Source of the DNA: Coptis chinensis
Taxonomy: Eukaryota; Streptophyta; Magnoliopsida; Ranunculales; Ranunculaceae
Direction of reading: 5' to 3'
Assembly: GCA_015680905.1 (NCBI GenBank)
Contig: CM027382.1
Span: 9,583,501-9,647,500 of the forward strand
Length of the DNA stretch: 64,000 nt
Positions 45,001 through 58,087 of this stretch are shown here, in pieces. Position 1 is the stretch's first letter. Every line of letters begins with the position of its first letter. A model generated the notes under the pieces. The model was not told where the DNA came from and ran no database searches. It saw only the letters and a program-made list of their open reading frames with translations. Made by a program: the position numbers and the translations under genes.

Positions 45001-46715
45001 TTATCAAATCAATAATATATATCACATTAAAAGAAAGCCATCAAATAAAAAAAAAACAAAAGGACATTTGTCTAAACTAAGAACCCTATTAGTTACATGT
45101 AAATCAAAGTTCAAGCGATGTTAATTGTCAATAAAAGTTCTCAATGAAAGCGATTATCAATCTACGTCATTGTATTTCTTGATCATTGATTGACTCGGTC
45201 GGATAAAGGATAGTAAGAATTGTTTAGCAAATGACAAAACCAAGAACTGAAACAGGAGAATAATGTGAGAGTTCTTGAAATTGCTCATTGGCAATGTATT
45301 GCACCTACTTAAAAGGAATATATAAGTTAAAAAGTATGAGTATCGAACATTATGTAGAAACAATCTACCATGAAAGAGCGAATAAAATATAAAATAGAAA
45401 ATAGAAAATAAAAGCATAAGCGGAAGGAAAAAAAATCATTTATGAATCACCAAAAGTCTTGGGTTCCTATTTTTTTTTTTTTCTTCACTTGAAAGCGGAT
45501 ACTCACTTGATTTTGTATTATTTCCATGACAATAACACAATGAAGCAAAAGGATAATACCCTTAAGTCTTCTTGATGTGAATGAAAAATTTTAAAAATTC
45601 AAACAAGAAGCAATGACCAACTTTGTTATTGAATCGGTGTGTTTCTCCCAATCCAAATAATCCACTTCCTTTCATTTCTAAGAGATGTAATACAAAGCAA
45701 TTTATTAAAAGCGAATAAACTTGAAACCGGACAATTCTTAGAGTGACAACTAAAGCGATGTCGAAAAATGAAGACAACGAAATTTAACTAAAATAAGTCA
45801 TCCTAAAATTTGAGAATCGGGTTAGGTAAAACTTTGGTAAAATTTTCAATGTTAGATAAAACACTGAGAAATTAGAAAAGAGGAAAATTGAAGACACATC
45901 TTTGATGGTGAACCAATGGTCATTGGCGGTTGGAAGCCTTAACTGGACAAAGTGAAAAGCCTTAAAAAAAGTCAAGTTTTATTGGGAAGAAAGTGAAAAG
46001 TATCTACCAAATCAAAGTGTTGTTTTGAGTCTGGGACTTTACGTTCGGTATTACTTTCATTACCAAAGGGTCGAACCCATCTATCACCAAGAAGCTGCAT
46101 TCATAGTCCCTGGCAGATCATCCGGTATCCATTGTTGGATAATCAAGATTTATAGATTGTTGCATTTAAGATCAATGTTGAGAATAACCAAAGAAACTAC
46201 CAATGTTGCGGTATGTGTATATATGTACAATACCAAAGAGTCCGCGTAAGTAGTAAATCCAGCGTAAAGACAATGTATTGAATCCATTTGGAAAGGGAAT
46301 TTCCTTCAACGTGGTCGTCGTAAAGGGAGGTGGAAGCCATTCTCAACAACCAAAGGGAAATAAAGCAAGAGCAACGCCATGGCGGCTTGTCCATAATGGA
46401 TGCATTGTGGGTGTTTAGAACACACATATGTAGCATGTTTGTTTATGTAAACAATGGATGAGAAGAGATCATGGAGAGAGTATCTGAGAGGGATTTGGGA
46501 ATGGGGATAGGAAGTTACAAACCGAACGGTTTCCCCTTTTTTTTCTTATAAGGCTAAAGCGGTGTCTTCTAAAACGAATATACCCTTCAACTTAAAACTG
46601 GTCTGAGCATTTCGTGGGTGAAACTTTCGGGTACCCTTTTGATTTAAAAGATTGGGTTAAAATCGAGAATACAGGGACTAATAAACGGCGGCAAGTTTTC
46701 CCATTATATATAAGA
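42026..46715. other. Helitron interior, no gene seen
   Basis: No domain recognised on either strand. GTGGGTGAAACTTT-like sequence at 44,330-44,375 repeats the end sequence at 46,613-46,650. Confidence 0.45.
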
Positions 46716-46842
46716 TATAAAGATTTCTAATAGAATACTTTTTATAAGAGGCAAAAAAACAAACCAAAAAAATATCCAAAATCACTAGGCCACATATTAT
46801 AATAGCTTATAAGAACTCAACGTCTTATAAGAAGCAAAAACA
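46716..46842. mobile_element. CTTATAAGAGG-family terminal fragment, copy 3
   Basis: Matches window positions about 60-190: TTTCTARTAGAATG, TTATAAGAGGCAAAAAACAA, CACTRGGCCACAT and AAGCAAAAACAAAT. It begins at the proposed Helitron edge, so the Helitron may have inserted into it, but the other half was not found beyond 36,938. Confidence 0.7.
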
Positions 46843-47644
46843 AATCCCAGCCACCACCTTAACAGCGGGTCTTCCAGGCTGCTACAGTAGACCAAATAAT
46901 TAGCATAACGGATGTCACCATGTACAAAATACAAAATGATTAATGCTCACACAAGTCTTGGAAATCAATGTTCGGTTCTGAAAACGAGTTGGAGACGAAG
47001 TGCCGAGCCCAAAAAAATGATTCCCCTGAATTTCAGTGTGGTCCAAAGTCCCTCCTGTCCCAATGTTCACATGAGAGACTTGAAGTGACTCTCATCAAAC
47101 TCAACAAGACAAAACCAAATAAATACACGCACGTGCATTGACTCAACAAAGTCCCAATTTCCCCAAAATAGCCAAAAAGAAAAAAAAAATTCCCCAAACT
47201 CATCTTTCTCTTCGTCGCTTATTCCTAAACGCAACTCATAACAACAAACCCAAATCAAAACATTGCCAAACAAAAATATTTAAACTAAACAAAACCAACT
47301 GTCAACTCGAGCTGTCCCATAGGTCAGTATTTTTTTTTTTTTTTTTTTTTTAATTTTGAGAAATTAGGGTTTTTTAATTTCGAAAGTGTTTTTTGTTACT
47401 GATTTACAATTTAGTATAATTCTATTGGTGTGAATATAATTGAGATTGAAAATTTGAATTTTGGAGTTTTTGAGAGTTGATTTTTTTTTTAAGGGTTTAA
47501 TTGATCAATTGAAGTTGTGAAATTTAGTTTTGAGCTAAATTGCGAAGTGGGGCTTTGTTAATTTGTGTTGAATTTTGAGAATTTAGGAAGAATTGGTTCA
47601 AAATTAGGGTTTTGAATTTTAAGGAATTAAGGAGGTGATTTTTG
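46843..47644 (+). promoter_or_regulatory. Promoter and 5' leader region of the ADA1 gene
   Basis: An AC-rich stretch to 47,320 is followed by a 22-base T tract (47,331-47,352) and a TAGGGTTTT-type motif (47,366-47,375 and again near 47,608), common in plant leaders of housekeeping genes. No TATA box assigned. Confidence 0.45.
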
Positions 47645-48724
47645 ATGATTTTGCGGGAAGCTGAAATGAAGCATTTGTTGAGAATTGATACTATGGAGCT
47701 TAAAGCTCAAATTGTTAAGAAAATAGGGCATCAGAGAGCAGATAAATATTTCTTACATTTAAGTAGATTCTTTAGTATGAAGATTACCAAGTCTGAGTTT
47801 GATAAAATTTGCGTGAGAACAATCGGGAAGGAGAATGTATCGCTTCATAATCGGCTTGTACAAGCGATTATCAAGAATGCTTGCCTTGCGAAGAGTGCCC
47901 CCACGAAAGGAAGTAAAGTGGAAGGTCCTTTGAATGTTAAAGTTGCAAATGGTTATCACAAAAGTAGTCCTCCATCACTTAGTGGAGATGCGTTTCCTCC
48001 ATCACCGCGGAAGGTTAGGTCTTCTTTTATTCGAGATCGGAAGTTTAGAGACCGGCCTAGTCCTCTTGGGCCGAATGGGAAGGTTAATAGTGTTGTCTGC
48101 GATGAATCAGCGGCAAAGGTACTCGAACAGCAGAGTGCTACTGAACTGTTATCTCTTGGTAGCAGACCTCCTATTGAGGTTTTTTCTGTGGAAGATGGAG
48201 AAGAAGTTGAACAAATGATGGGAAGTCCAAGCATTCAAAGCAGAAGTCCGCTCAGAGCTCCTTTAGGTGTGTCCACACATCTCGGTGGTGCACGTAAAGC
48301 TCTGCGTAGCAGCTTCTTAACCTCGTTCAATATGGATACCTGTCGTAACAGCTACGAGCTACCTGATACTAGGTCTTTAAGGAAGCGGTTAGAACAAAAG
48401 TTGGAGAAAGAGGGTCTTGGCATCACAATGGACTGTGTTAATTTGTTGAACAATGGATTAGATGCATATTTGAAGAGGTTGATAAAGCCATGCATGGAGC
48501 TAGCTGGCACTAGGTGCAGCCAGGAACACCAGACCCAAGGAAATGATCAGGTCATACATGTTCTGAATGGGATGTGGTCTGAGAGAGATGTGCAAAGAAC
48601 AACCAAGCCTGTTTCCGCATCATTGTTGGATTTTCGGGTAGCAATGGAGGTAAATCCTCAGCTTCTTGGAGAAGATTGGCGTGTACAGCGTGAGAGAATT
48701 TGTTTGCGAACATTAGAGGAGTGA
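47645..48724 (+). CDS. ADA1: SAGA complex ADA1/Hfi1-like transcriptional adaptor
   Basis: A single 359-residue frame without introns, from ATG at 47,645 (an alternative ATG is at 47,666). The N-terminal region IDTMELKAQIVKKIGHQRADKYFLHLSRFFSMKITKSEFDKIC, then GKENVSLHNRLVQAIIKNACLAK, is the SAGA-Tad1 signature of plant homologues of yeast Hfi1/Ada1. The middle is low-complexity and Ser/Pro/Arg-rich (SPRKVRSSFIRDRKFRDRPS), and a second conserved part, DTRSLRKRLEQKLEKEGLGI with VNLLNNGLDAYLKRLIKPC, is the histone-fold-like region that contacts TAF12-like partners. The end, DFRVAMEVNPQLLGEDWRVQRERI, is typical. Function, from the family: a core structural subunit of the SAGA histone acetyltransferase coactivator, in the nucleus. 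Open, no lesions; the best-supported functional gene here. Confidence 0.95.
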   Translation: MILREAEMKHLLRIDTMELKAQIVKKIGHQRADKYFLHLSRFFSMKITKSEFDKICVRTIGKENVSLHNRLVQAIIKNACLAKSAPTKGSKVEGPLNVKVANGYHKSSPPSLSGDAFPPSPRKVRSSFIRDRKFRDRPSPLGPNGKVNSVVCDESAAKVLEQQSATELLSLGSRPPIEVFSVEDGEEVEQMMGSPSIQSRSPLRAPLGVSTHLGGARKALRSSFLTSFNMDTCRNSYELPDTRSLRKRLEQKLEKEGLGITMDCVNLLNNGLDAYLKRLIKPCMELAGTRCSQEHQTQGNDQVIHVLNGMWSERDVQRTTKPVSASLLDFRVAMEVNPQLLGEDWRVQRERICLRTLEE

Positions 48725-50210
48725 ATGAAACCCAATCTCCAATGTATTGATATTGAATGGGACAACGAGTTCAAATTGATCATACAGCACCAGTGTAGTG
48801 ATACGAGTATACGATTTCCGTTGGCATTTTTCACCTTCATCTTGTCTGCAGTTTTTTCGGCACCGAAGAAGTTAACAGCTTCTGCAGGCTAAGGAAGATC
48901 TGACCCACCACACCTAATTTGCATATCATTGCTAAAGATTCGGGATGATATGGAGATTTTGTGACGGTGAAATTCGAACTCCCAACTCAAGTAACTATAA
49001 AGATATAGTGTTTTAAACTTCCATTGCTTTTTTGCATTTGATGTCCATTTTTTGTTGGTTGTATCAACTCTTCTGTTCGAAATAAAATTTAGTTCTGTTT
49101 TTGACGCAAGGGCATTTATTAGAAGTGAGTTCAACATTTTTAACGGCCTTAACTTGATGCAGTGACATTTTCTCAATTTATTTTCATGTCCGACTGATAT
49201 GTATTTTGCTCTATTGCGAATTTTTGGAATGGTTTTCTAGCAATTCCCTACATACATATATGCAAGTTATTGTGTCTAGATGTTTACTGCATGCCACTAG
49301 TACTGTGCAGCATGTGAGTGGTTCATGCTTGAGTGTGGCACTTCCCAAGGTAGAGCTTAGTAATGTTCTTTCAATTGTGTCCAGAATCGTGTAACATGTA
49401 AGCTCAGTGACACATTTAAAGATGTGCAGTAAACCGAAGGTCCTGATGATCAATTTTGCATTCCTTTAAAATTGGCAACGCAAACTGCTTTCTTCTGAGA
49501 AGAAATTTAAGTGTTGAAACCGCAATTTTAGGGTCTTAGCAAGTTAGCAGATATCATTTACATAGGGGTCAGCACCAAACATAGTTGTTTTGTGGCCACA
49601 AGTAACAGTAGCAGAAATGGTCCTCGGGTTCTCTTTTTGGGCTGCTAAACATTATTTTAAAGGCGTTTGATCACTGTTCAGCTAAAAGTCTAAAACTGAT
49701 TTTAGTAGCCGATATATGGTCTCACAAGTATGATTTCATGTAACCTTTTAACTTTTTCAACAGCACTGGCCGACCAGGTGGAGTGAAAGATTATAGCTAT
49801 TCTTTACCTAACTCAGGTAGATGCAACTATGCAAATTGCAGTGCAATATCACATATGCTATTTTTAGTTGTCCTCTTAGTTATGAATTCAGTTCTAGATG
49901 TTGAGACTGCTATCTCAATCTTGCCTTCAGTAGGCCTTTGATAGATTCAAAAGGTTGAGCGGTGGAAATTCTATAAAACTCCAGTCTTAGATGTAAGCAG
50001 GGCCGAAAGACACACTGTCACTGCAAGTTTATGAGCTGTTCCGGGTGACTGCTAACAGGATTTAACAGTTTCAAACTCTTACGATATTGTATAACTTCGT
50101 GTTACTAAAACTATTTAGATCTACCTAGCTCAGCTCCAATCTCAAGCACATGAAGTTCTACGTATGCATTTATCATGGATATGATATATCATTATGCTAG
50201 GTAAACCCTG
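48725..50210. other. 3' region of ADA1 and intergenic
   Basis: The first few hundred bases are presumably 3' untranslated. No other gene recognised. Confidence 0.5.
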
Positions 50211-50405
50211 GTCAACCCAATTTGACTTTTTTTTTATGTGTATTTAGAAGGAAGACTCTAATTTCCCATCCCCCAATACACAAAAAAAAACATGGTCAAC
50301 CCAATTTGACTTTTTTTATGTGTATTTAGAAGGAAGACTCTAATTTCCCTGGGGAATCCTAATTGGCTAATCTAGTGGGGGGGTAAATACTCGTTAACCC
50401 TTAAT
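50211..50405. repeat. Direct duplication with MITE-like sequence
   Basis: GGTCAACCCAATTTGACTTT with the next ~40 bases occurs twice (50,211-50,269 and 50,293-50,349). The second copy runs into GAATCCTAATTGGCTAATCT and ends GTTAACCC, related in reverse complement to the MITE at 7,588-7,744. It is probably an older, rearranged relative. Confidence 0.65.
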
Positions 50406-53400
50406 TATAAATTTGGAAGATGATTGTCTTCTTTCTTTTGGTTGTTAGTTACTGGTCCTCGAAGCTGCCCTCTCTCCTCATGCTTGCTAATGGTCGTGGT
50501 CCATCCAAGAGTTGTCCAGATGCACGAGAATCAGTTTGATGCTATGCATAAGTGCCAGAGGATTTAGTACTGCAAGTTTTCCAGAAATATCTTCGATGAA
50601 GTTAAGAGTTAGGACATAAGATAATGAAAGCACATTGAGAATGAACAAGCTTGTGAAGGCCACTGCATACCTAGTCTTCATGTAGTGGCCGAGAGTTATT
50701 GTGATTGAAGTATGGTATCAACAACTTTGATTCCTTGGAAAGAAGAGTACCGTGTGAAAGTGCACAAAAAGTTAACAGGAGCCCTGCATTCTGCATCCAC
50801 ACAAACTTCAACTAAGTCTTCAACCTCTGCATTTGATTCTCGATCCTCTATCAGACATGTAAGAATGATGTATTTATTCCCTGTGAGCCCCCTCAGCTGA
50901 GACTGTTGGTAGAGGATCTGCGTATGAAAAACAAAACTATCTCAAGCAGACCGTGAAGGAGAGGGGACTGTTGTGGGAGTTGCAGGATTGAAAGCCTGTG
51001 CCAGACTCCTGAAATGAAACATTTGCGTGATGCTAAAGTTACACAAATGCTAGTGTTGAACTGTTGATAATGTCTCAGCTATTGCAGAAGCTCAAGCCTT
51101 GACATCCTCAGCTGAGGCATCCAGAGCCCCTGACCCAGTTTTAAAGAGAAACTAATTTTAGAAACTCAACAGTGAATCATGATGACCCTTGTGGTTGATA
51201 CTCCTCCCAACGCCACATTGTGCCGAAAACAAAGGATGCTTCGATGTTCGGTTTCAGATTTTCACTATAGTGGTTCTGCACTTATCACTTGATAATCTTC
51301 ATCCTTCATATACAGGTTAATTATCTTTTTCATGTACTACGGAACAAAAAATGAAAAAAGAGAAAAGAGAGAAAGGATGATCATGTTGTCCAATGAAGTT
51401 CGACACTACAAGCCGACAAGCTAATATGAAGCTTCTGCTTTGGATTTCTGGGAAATATCAAGTGTTATAAGCACTAGTATAACTGCTAGCAGTGGGGAGT
51501 GAGCGAGAGTGAAGGAGGAAGAGAGAAAGTGAGTTTGGGGCGAAGAAAAAGAGAAAAGAGATGGAGGACAATCAAACAGAAACCAACGAAGCAACATTTT
51601 GGGCCCCCTCGCCCAAAACATAAGCAATTATATCTTTTAGTTCATGTGCTGGTACCTACATGTTGTAGCTGACATATTTCGTGTTTGCTTGACTGCAATG
51701 TCTTTGTTTCTTCTTAATGGTGACTTTCAGGTTAAAAGATCTGTTTTAATGATTGATTCAAACGAAAGTACATAAATAGCAGCCTTTTCTGGAGGATGAC
51801 ATTTTCCACAACAAGTGAACAAATCGCAACAACTGAAGGCCCCTCAACTGTGGAGGTTTCTTAGTTCTTACTATCATTTCTTTATTATAGAAAGTATTGA
51901 ATGTGAATAGGAATTTTTAGGGAGTGTACTGAAGCTGAATGCGGATGTCAGTGCACGGTTAAGATATTTCTTCATGTATTAGAAATGCTTGGAAGTATTA
52001 ATTTTGCGTGTGTTAAGTAGTGATATTACTTAAGGATTATATTGGGACTGACATTATATAATATCTTAATTTTATTTTAGTAACATTAGTTTAGAAACTA
52101 TACGTTAATGAAATAAGTGCAATCGAACTTCTTCACAAGTAACAAACTCAAGTTGTTATTTGGAGTTCATATAAACAAACTAAAGATCAAAACTGAAGAA
52201 ATCATAGATCACAGAATATAATTTACATTGAAGAAGCAGAGTATTAGAAGAACGAATAGACCGCATCTGGATTGACATACATAGATCAAACTCGCGATGT
52301 TTAGATATATTGATTATATTCAAAGCCTCTGCTACCACTTCTTCATTTTTGTAGTAGGCTTTCAGGATATAAAGTTTCAATCACCGTGTGTCTCACTAAG
52401 TTCAGACACGTCTAACCCAGAGGAGGCCATGAATCACGATTGATCAATGATATCAGAGACTACGACATAGATGAGGAACACGACTTGCCCATGAGTTTGT
52501 CATGTGCCGTTTTGGTGCCTTGATATGCCGACATATATCAGGCTCGGTCTTCCTTAGCATCTCCCACATCACGTGCACGTCCTCATATTCACACATCCTC
52601 ACATCGTTACTCAGTTTCAACAGCCCTGAATATCATGGATTTTCTTATGTCAGTAAATATCTCGACTCAGAAACGAGATATTTGTGCATACACATAACGT
52701 TTGGACAAATTCAATAAAGCATTGGATAAAGTATTTATTTTGTTCAATGATTCGATCAGTGTTGGAGTCTTGGTTTCTTCAAGTAGGTGTAATGGTGTAT
52801 GTATCTGTAGCTCTGTCTCGTACGTGTTAATACTCAAACCTAAGGGGGTGGGATAGCTAGCCATTAGAGCTGTCCATCGGTTCTAACAAGTGCTAATTTT
52901 CTCATGTTAGCTGAGTAGAGTTGTCCATCGGTTCTAACAAGCCATTTGAGCCACAAAACACTCAAAACAAAAGTCAATAAATTGGCAATATTTGTGTAAA
53001 CACGTTGAGAGCAATTCCAAATTTTGTTACACGGTGTATCGGTTCTAATAAAAGAGTAATACTAAACTTATTTTTTAGACTTACTATTGGAACTCACTAT
53101 TTGAATAATGTTGGTTTGAATTGCATTCTAAATTAATAATTAGGATTTTTGACGCGTCATTCAATTCAAATAATAAGTCAAACAAATGAGTTGGTGTGGC
53201 ATTACTGCTAACAAACCATTTGAGAGATATCCGTTCTATCACCTCCTGCTTTCGCCACACGTGTATCTCTTCTAAATTTACTACTAAAACCATCAACAAA
53301 AAATACAGATGGATATTCACGTGCGCAATTGCTAGTACAACTTGATGTGCTTGAGTGCTTCTTTACTTACATTATTGATATATATATATATGAGAGATAT

Positions 53401-54877
53401 ATACTGGAAGTCATCACTAGATTGTGAAACTTATCATTAATTAAAAGTTAGGACAAGAAATTTAAGTTTTAATATAAACAGGTCAATTATGTAACTAATA
53501 ACTGAGTAGCTGTTAGAAGAGAAAACTTATGTGTACTGACTATTGAGCAAAGCTTCACACTTCCAAGTTCTAAGACACAAGACACCTTTTCATGTTGTGG
53601 GGGATCACTATTGTATCGCGATACAGATGCTCCACTTTATCCTCTCAACGTTGAATAACAAAGGAAGTTGGATTATGGATAGAAGGGAAATCTGTAAGGC
53701 AGGGGAAGTTTCGAGTGTCACGTATCCTCTTACAGGAAAAAAAGTTAACATTAAATTTTCATTTTTAGGTACTTCATAGTAACTACCTACAAATATTTCC
53801 TTCACACTCTTACACTCTTGTTCTGATAGCACTAAGTTAGAATTTAGGAAGATATCATGACAACACCGAAAATATGAAGATATCCATATGCTTCTACAAA
53901 ACCTTAAAAAATTATGTTCTACTAATTTAGGAATATGAAGATGCTCCAATGCGTATTCGGCGACAGAATACATGTCAGGGCACATTTGCATATAACTAAA
54001 TCTAATATCTTTCAGATTAAATCATACTCAACTTGAAAATCGTATACATGTGCAGTTGTGCACCATGATCTGTATTCAGTCACGTACGTTGGCCAAAAAC
54101 AAATTAGTGACCATCTATAGCATCAAATTCTAGCTTTGTACTTACCATTTTTTCGAATCCTAAGGCGCGTCATAAAGCTGCTCCAAACTCTCCTTATCAG
54201 AAAGACCATTGTTTCTCTACGCAAAAGTAATCAAGCAAAGTGCAGATCCCGGCCAGAGAAGTGAGCTAAATGCAGGAGAGAGTGAGTGATATTTTACTTT
54301 CTTATAATCGCAATTCACAAAACCTTTCAGCTGAAAACCTCCAAATGCCAGTTTCTAAATCTAGGAAACTTTGTCCGATGTTATGTGGTCCATTCGAGTG
54401 AGACATCCTAAATATTGCCCACTATAAACGTGGCGCATTGCTATTGGTGGTTTGTGTGATGTTCTGAGCATGTGGAGATATTGAGTTTGTGGCTGTTGTT
54501 TTGTTTTGTGCATAGCGTGGTCTACCACGTAAGAAATAGTTGGTATCTGTCGGCAGTGGTGATGTGTCCAATTGTATTTAACTGAGGTCAGGTATTGTGA
54601 GGTAGGAATTGCTTCATCAGCTTTCCATTGTGACGAGTGGAAGGAGCCATATGAATGCACTAAGAAAATTACGTAAATTGCATTTTGGCACGTAACCTAT
54701 CTAATTACTCTGAGAAGAGTTTAAATTTTTTATTTTTTTAAAAAAATAGTTAGTAGAACCTATTTTATTTATTCATTGATTCTTTTTTGGCGTGCCTATT
54801 TTAAATTAGATCATTAACTAATTGATGTTTGATTGTTTGACGGAATTTAAGTCCTAGACTTTTGATATCAATATGGA
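50406..54877. other. Long region without supported gene
   Basis: Small frames exist on both strands but none forms a recognisable domain. Weak hints of F-box/FBD protein remains (a possible FBD tail at 52,180-52,380 on the minus strand, and an F-box-like LPMSLSC stretch near 52,490 on the plus strand) point in opposite directions and were not accepted. A (TA)n-like patch lies near 53,380. Confidence 0.4.
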
Positions 54878-55954
54878 GTGACTCTCCATGATAGATTGGG
54901 GAAAAAGTAACTCTTAAACCATTTTTTTTTTCTTAATCACTCGCAAGGACCGGGTAAATGAAAGGTCAAATATACTCTTAACGCGAAATTAAAAACGGTT
55001 CGGATAGATGAAAAGTCAAGTATACTCCGAATGTAAAATAATAAACCGCTCGGCCCAACTATTGTGTATATATTATGAGCAATCATTGTTCACACCTCAA
55101 CATATAATGTGTGGTCAGTAATTAAAAAATATAAACAATCATTGTTCACACCTATTGGAGTATGAATAATACCTCAAACAATCACTGTTCATATATTAAC
55201 ATGAGTATACGAATAGTGATTGTTCATAACTATTTGGGGGGAGGGTATGAATAATCATTATTTACACCTCAATTTGAGCTATGAACCATCATTGTTCATA
55301 TGAATACTCATTGTTCATACCTATTTGGGGTATGAACCTCAATATGAGTATGAACAACACTATTCATATGAACACTCATTGTTCATATATCCAAACATAA
55401 TATATAGTTAGTAGGAACACCTATTGGAGTATGAACGACAATCATTGTTTATATTTATATTGAGGTATAAACACTCATTGTTCATATTGTTCATACATCA
55501 ATATAATATATGATCAGTAAGAACACATATTGGAGTATGAACAATCACTGTTCATATATATTTTGGGTATAAACAATTATTGTTTATACCTCAACACGAG
55601 CTATGAACAATCATTGTTCATACATCAACACAGTGTATAGAGTATATTCACCTATTGGAGTATGAACAATTACTGATCATATATATTTTGGGTATGAACA
55701 ATCATTGTTTATACTTCAACACGAGCTATGAACAATCATTGTTCATACATCAACACAGTGTATATAGTATATTCACTTATTTGGGTATAAACAATTACAA
55801 CAATATAAAGTATGAACAATCATGGTTTATACCAAAACGACAGAAAAGGTAAAATCGTGAAATATTTATTTTAAATCCGGATTATTTGTCTTTACTCTTA
55901 CGGGTTATTTTCACTCGAAAATTAATTGTATATAGATTGGTTTTGAGATTCACT
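54878..55954. mobile_element. Palindromic TGAACA-repeat element, copy A
   Basis: Begins AGTGACTCTCC and ends GAGATTCACTT (reverse complement AAGTGAATCTC), a possible terminal inverted repeat. An entry block has TTAATCACTC and GGACCGGGTAnATGAAAnG. The body is about 15-20 copies of palindromes such as TGAACAATCATTGTTCATAC and variants (55,075-55,840). No coding capacity. Confidence 0.6.
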
Positions 55955-58087
55955 TTCACCGGAAATTGGTCCTATTTTTTGTTGATATCAATCCCCAAAG
56001 ATTTAATCAACTTGCTAGTTGGCACCAGCAGTAGAAAGTAAAATCACATCATATATGTTAAAATTGCATGATGTGTTGGGAATTTCATGCTGAATACTTA
56101 TCAAACTGAATTTTCTTTGGTTGATGTCTATGGCTGGACGTGGATGTGTGTTTAAAGAGAATAGACCTTATAAAATTGAACGGACGAAAAACCAGCTAAT
56201 CAAAGTGTTTTTACTATATTTGGTGCGGTACAACTGTCCCTAAGTGGCATAGACTTAAGAGACGAGAAAAGCCAAAAATACGAGATTAGCCAACCAAGAT
56301 TGACCCAAAAAAAAATAATAATAATAATAAAAAAAAAATGACACACAAAATTAAAGCGTGAGCATAACAACAAATTATTCACTATCACACAATTTCAGTC
56401 CTACTGGACCTTATATATACATGATTTTTTTAGGAAAGACATCGTAAAAGATCAAAGAAGATCTAGGGTAGGAACATATGGGTGCTTGTGGGGCGGTCGC
56501 ACACCTAAACGATTGTAAAAGTCAGATAATGTAATAGTAACAAGTATGTGAACCGTGCTTACGCATAGATATTTTTTCGTGTTTTTAAACCTGTTGATAT
56601 TGTCATCGGTGTTTTTTCAAGTCTTTAAATTTGTCGCTCTAACATCTCTCGGATAGTATGATTTTTTGAATTTTAGTTCTAATTTGAAAAATAATATAAA
56701 AATATTAAGAGGGATTAAATATAATTTCGTGAATGAGATTTTCTAAATTATTTTAAATAATATGAAACTAATTCTAATTTCAATAAAGTGGGGGAGTTTT
56801 TTGTAAATTGTTTTAAAATGAGGGAGCTGATAAAAGCATTAGGAAGGGTTGAATATAATTTCAGTGACGTGAATGAAGTTTTCTAAATTATTTTAAATAA
56901 TATGAAACTAATTCTAATTTCAGTAAAGTGAGAGAGTTTTTTGTAAATTGTTTAAAAAAAAAGAAACTGATTAGAATAATTAAGAGATGTAGTTCTAAAA
57001 TCTTTAAATAGAGATATTAGAAATACACTATTCAGTTGAGAAGTGTACCTCCTAAAGACCCCACTATCATATAGTGTAGAGATTTGCTAGAAAAATAGCT
57101 AGACTATAAGAATTAGCACTCCTAATTTTTTTTTACAAAAAATCCACTATTACAATTCTAGTTCAATTATTGTGTTGCATATATTCTTGCACCCCCAGTT
57201 ACGGAAAAAAAATATATACTCGTGAACCCCTTAGACATTGAATCATGGTTCCGTTCGTGTATAGGAAAATCAAAAATATTTTAAGTAAAGAACAAAACCA
57301 TGGCACGACGCCACCACCTCAACACCATATCATTCATGACTACAGTACGACATCATTCGACAAACAATACACACATAGTACCAAACAAGAAAAAAAAAAA
57401 GATTTTGGTCGAGTGATATATTAAAATGGCTAAATCTATGGTGCGCAGGTCTTATGGTATGTTATCAAATCTGGGCCACTCATACCAAGGGGTGCGTGTG
57501 TATTGCATGGCAAAAGTACTATATCGTGCATCAGTGGGCAATATATATATAATCACAATCAGGAGGGAACCCAACCAGCCAGGAATGTATCATGCCTTCT
57601 GAAACAGTGAAGAATTGTCAGGAATAGAGTTTCATTATCGCAAGTCATGTTTTACGAAGGCTACTCGGTTATATTTTAAAAAAGTAGGACGCAAACGTGG
57701 CAAAGGACGCATAAATTAATTAATATTTATAATTTTTTTTATATAAATTGAACATTAAAAACTAAATTAAATGTATCAACATTCATAAATTTAAAACTAT
57801 TCAAGATAAATAGCCACAAAATTAAGTTTAATATTTCCTAATCAAACTTTAAAAACACGTCATAAGTCTTAACAAAACAAAAACAAAAAAAATTGAGTTT
57901 TTTAATATTATTTTGATTTTTTTAGTCAAAATCCGCATCCTGACCATGTTGACCACGTCTAGACTGCATCTTGACCCGTGTCTAGCTTAGTTGACCACGT
58001 CGGACGTGCGTCCATGCCACATTCATGTCCACGTCCAATACATGTCCAACACAGACACAACCCTTTGGTAGGTGCATTCGTGCTTTA
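55955..58087. other. Intergenic with a tandem duplication
   Basis: A ~150-bp unit is duplicated at about 56,700-56,830 and 56,850-56,965 (TTTTCTAAATTATTTTAAAT and TATGAAACTAATTCTAATTT in each). No gene recognised. Confidence 0.55.

Larger units (their letters stand above)
36938..46715 (-). mobile_element. Candidate Helitron (minus orientation), no Rep/helicase seen
   Basis: On the minus strand the right edge reads A/TCTTATATATAATGGG (TC after A at 46,715) and the left edge ends with hairpin GCACGTGCAACGCACGTGC, CCGTTTA, then CTAG/T (36,938). TC start, a 3' hairpin about 7-10 bases before CTAG, and insertion between A and T are the three Helitron hallmarks. No Rep or helicase region was recognised, so it would be non-autonomous. 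Inside, GTGGGTGAAACTTT and GGGTACCCTTTTGATTTAAA occur at both 44,330 and 46,615, suggesting a second nested 5' region. It carries RNase H-like fragments. Confidence 0.55.

Noticed and set aside
46040-46120. tRNA-like B-box (GGTCGAACCC)
   Set aside because: No A-box, acceptor stem or anticodon arm can be folded around it.
48889-51627. Small frames downstream of ADA1
   Set aside because: No start context, domain or codon pattern supports any of them; they fall in probable 3' and intergenic DNA.
52180-52864. Possible F-box/FBD gene remains
   Set aside because: A tail-like frame on the minus strand and an F-box-like stretch on the plus strand conflict in orientation, and neither shows enough conserved residues.
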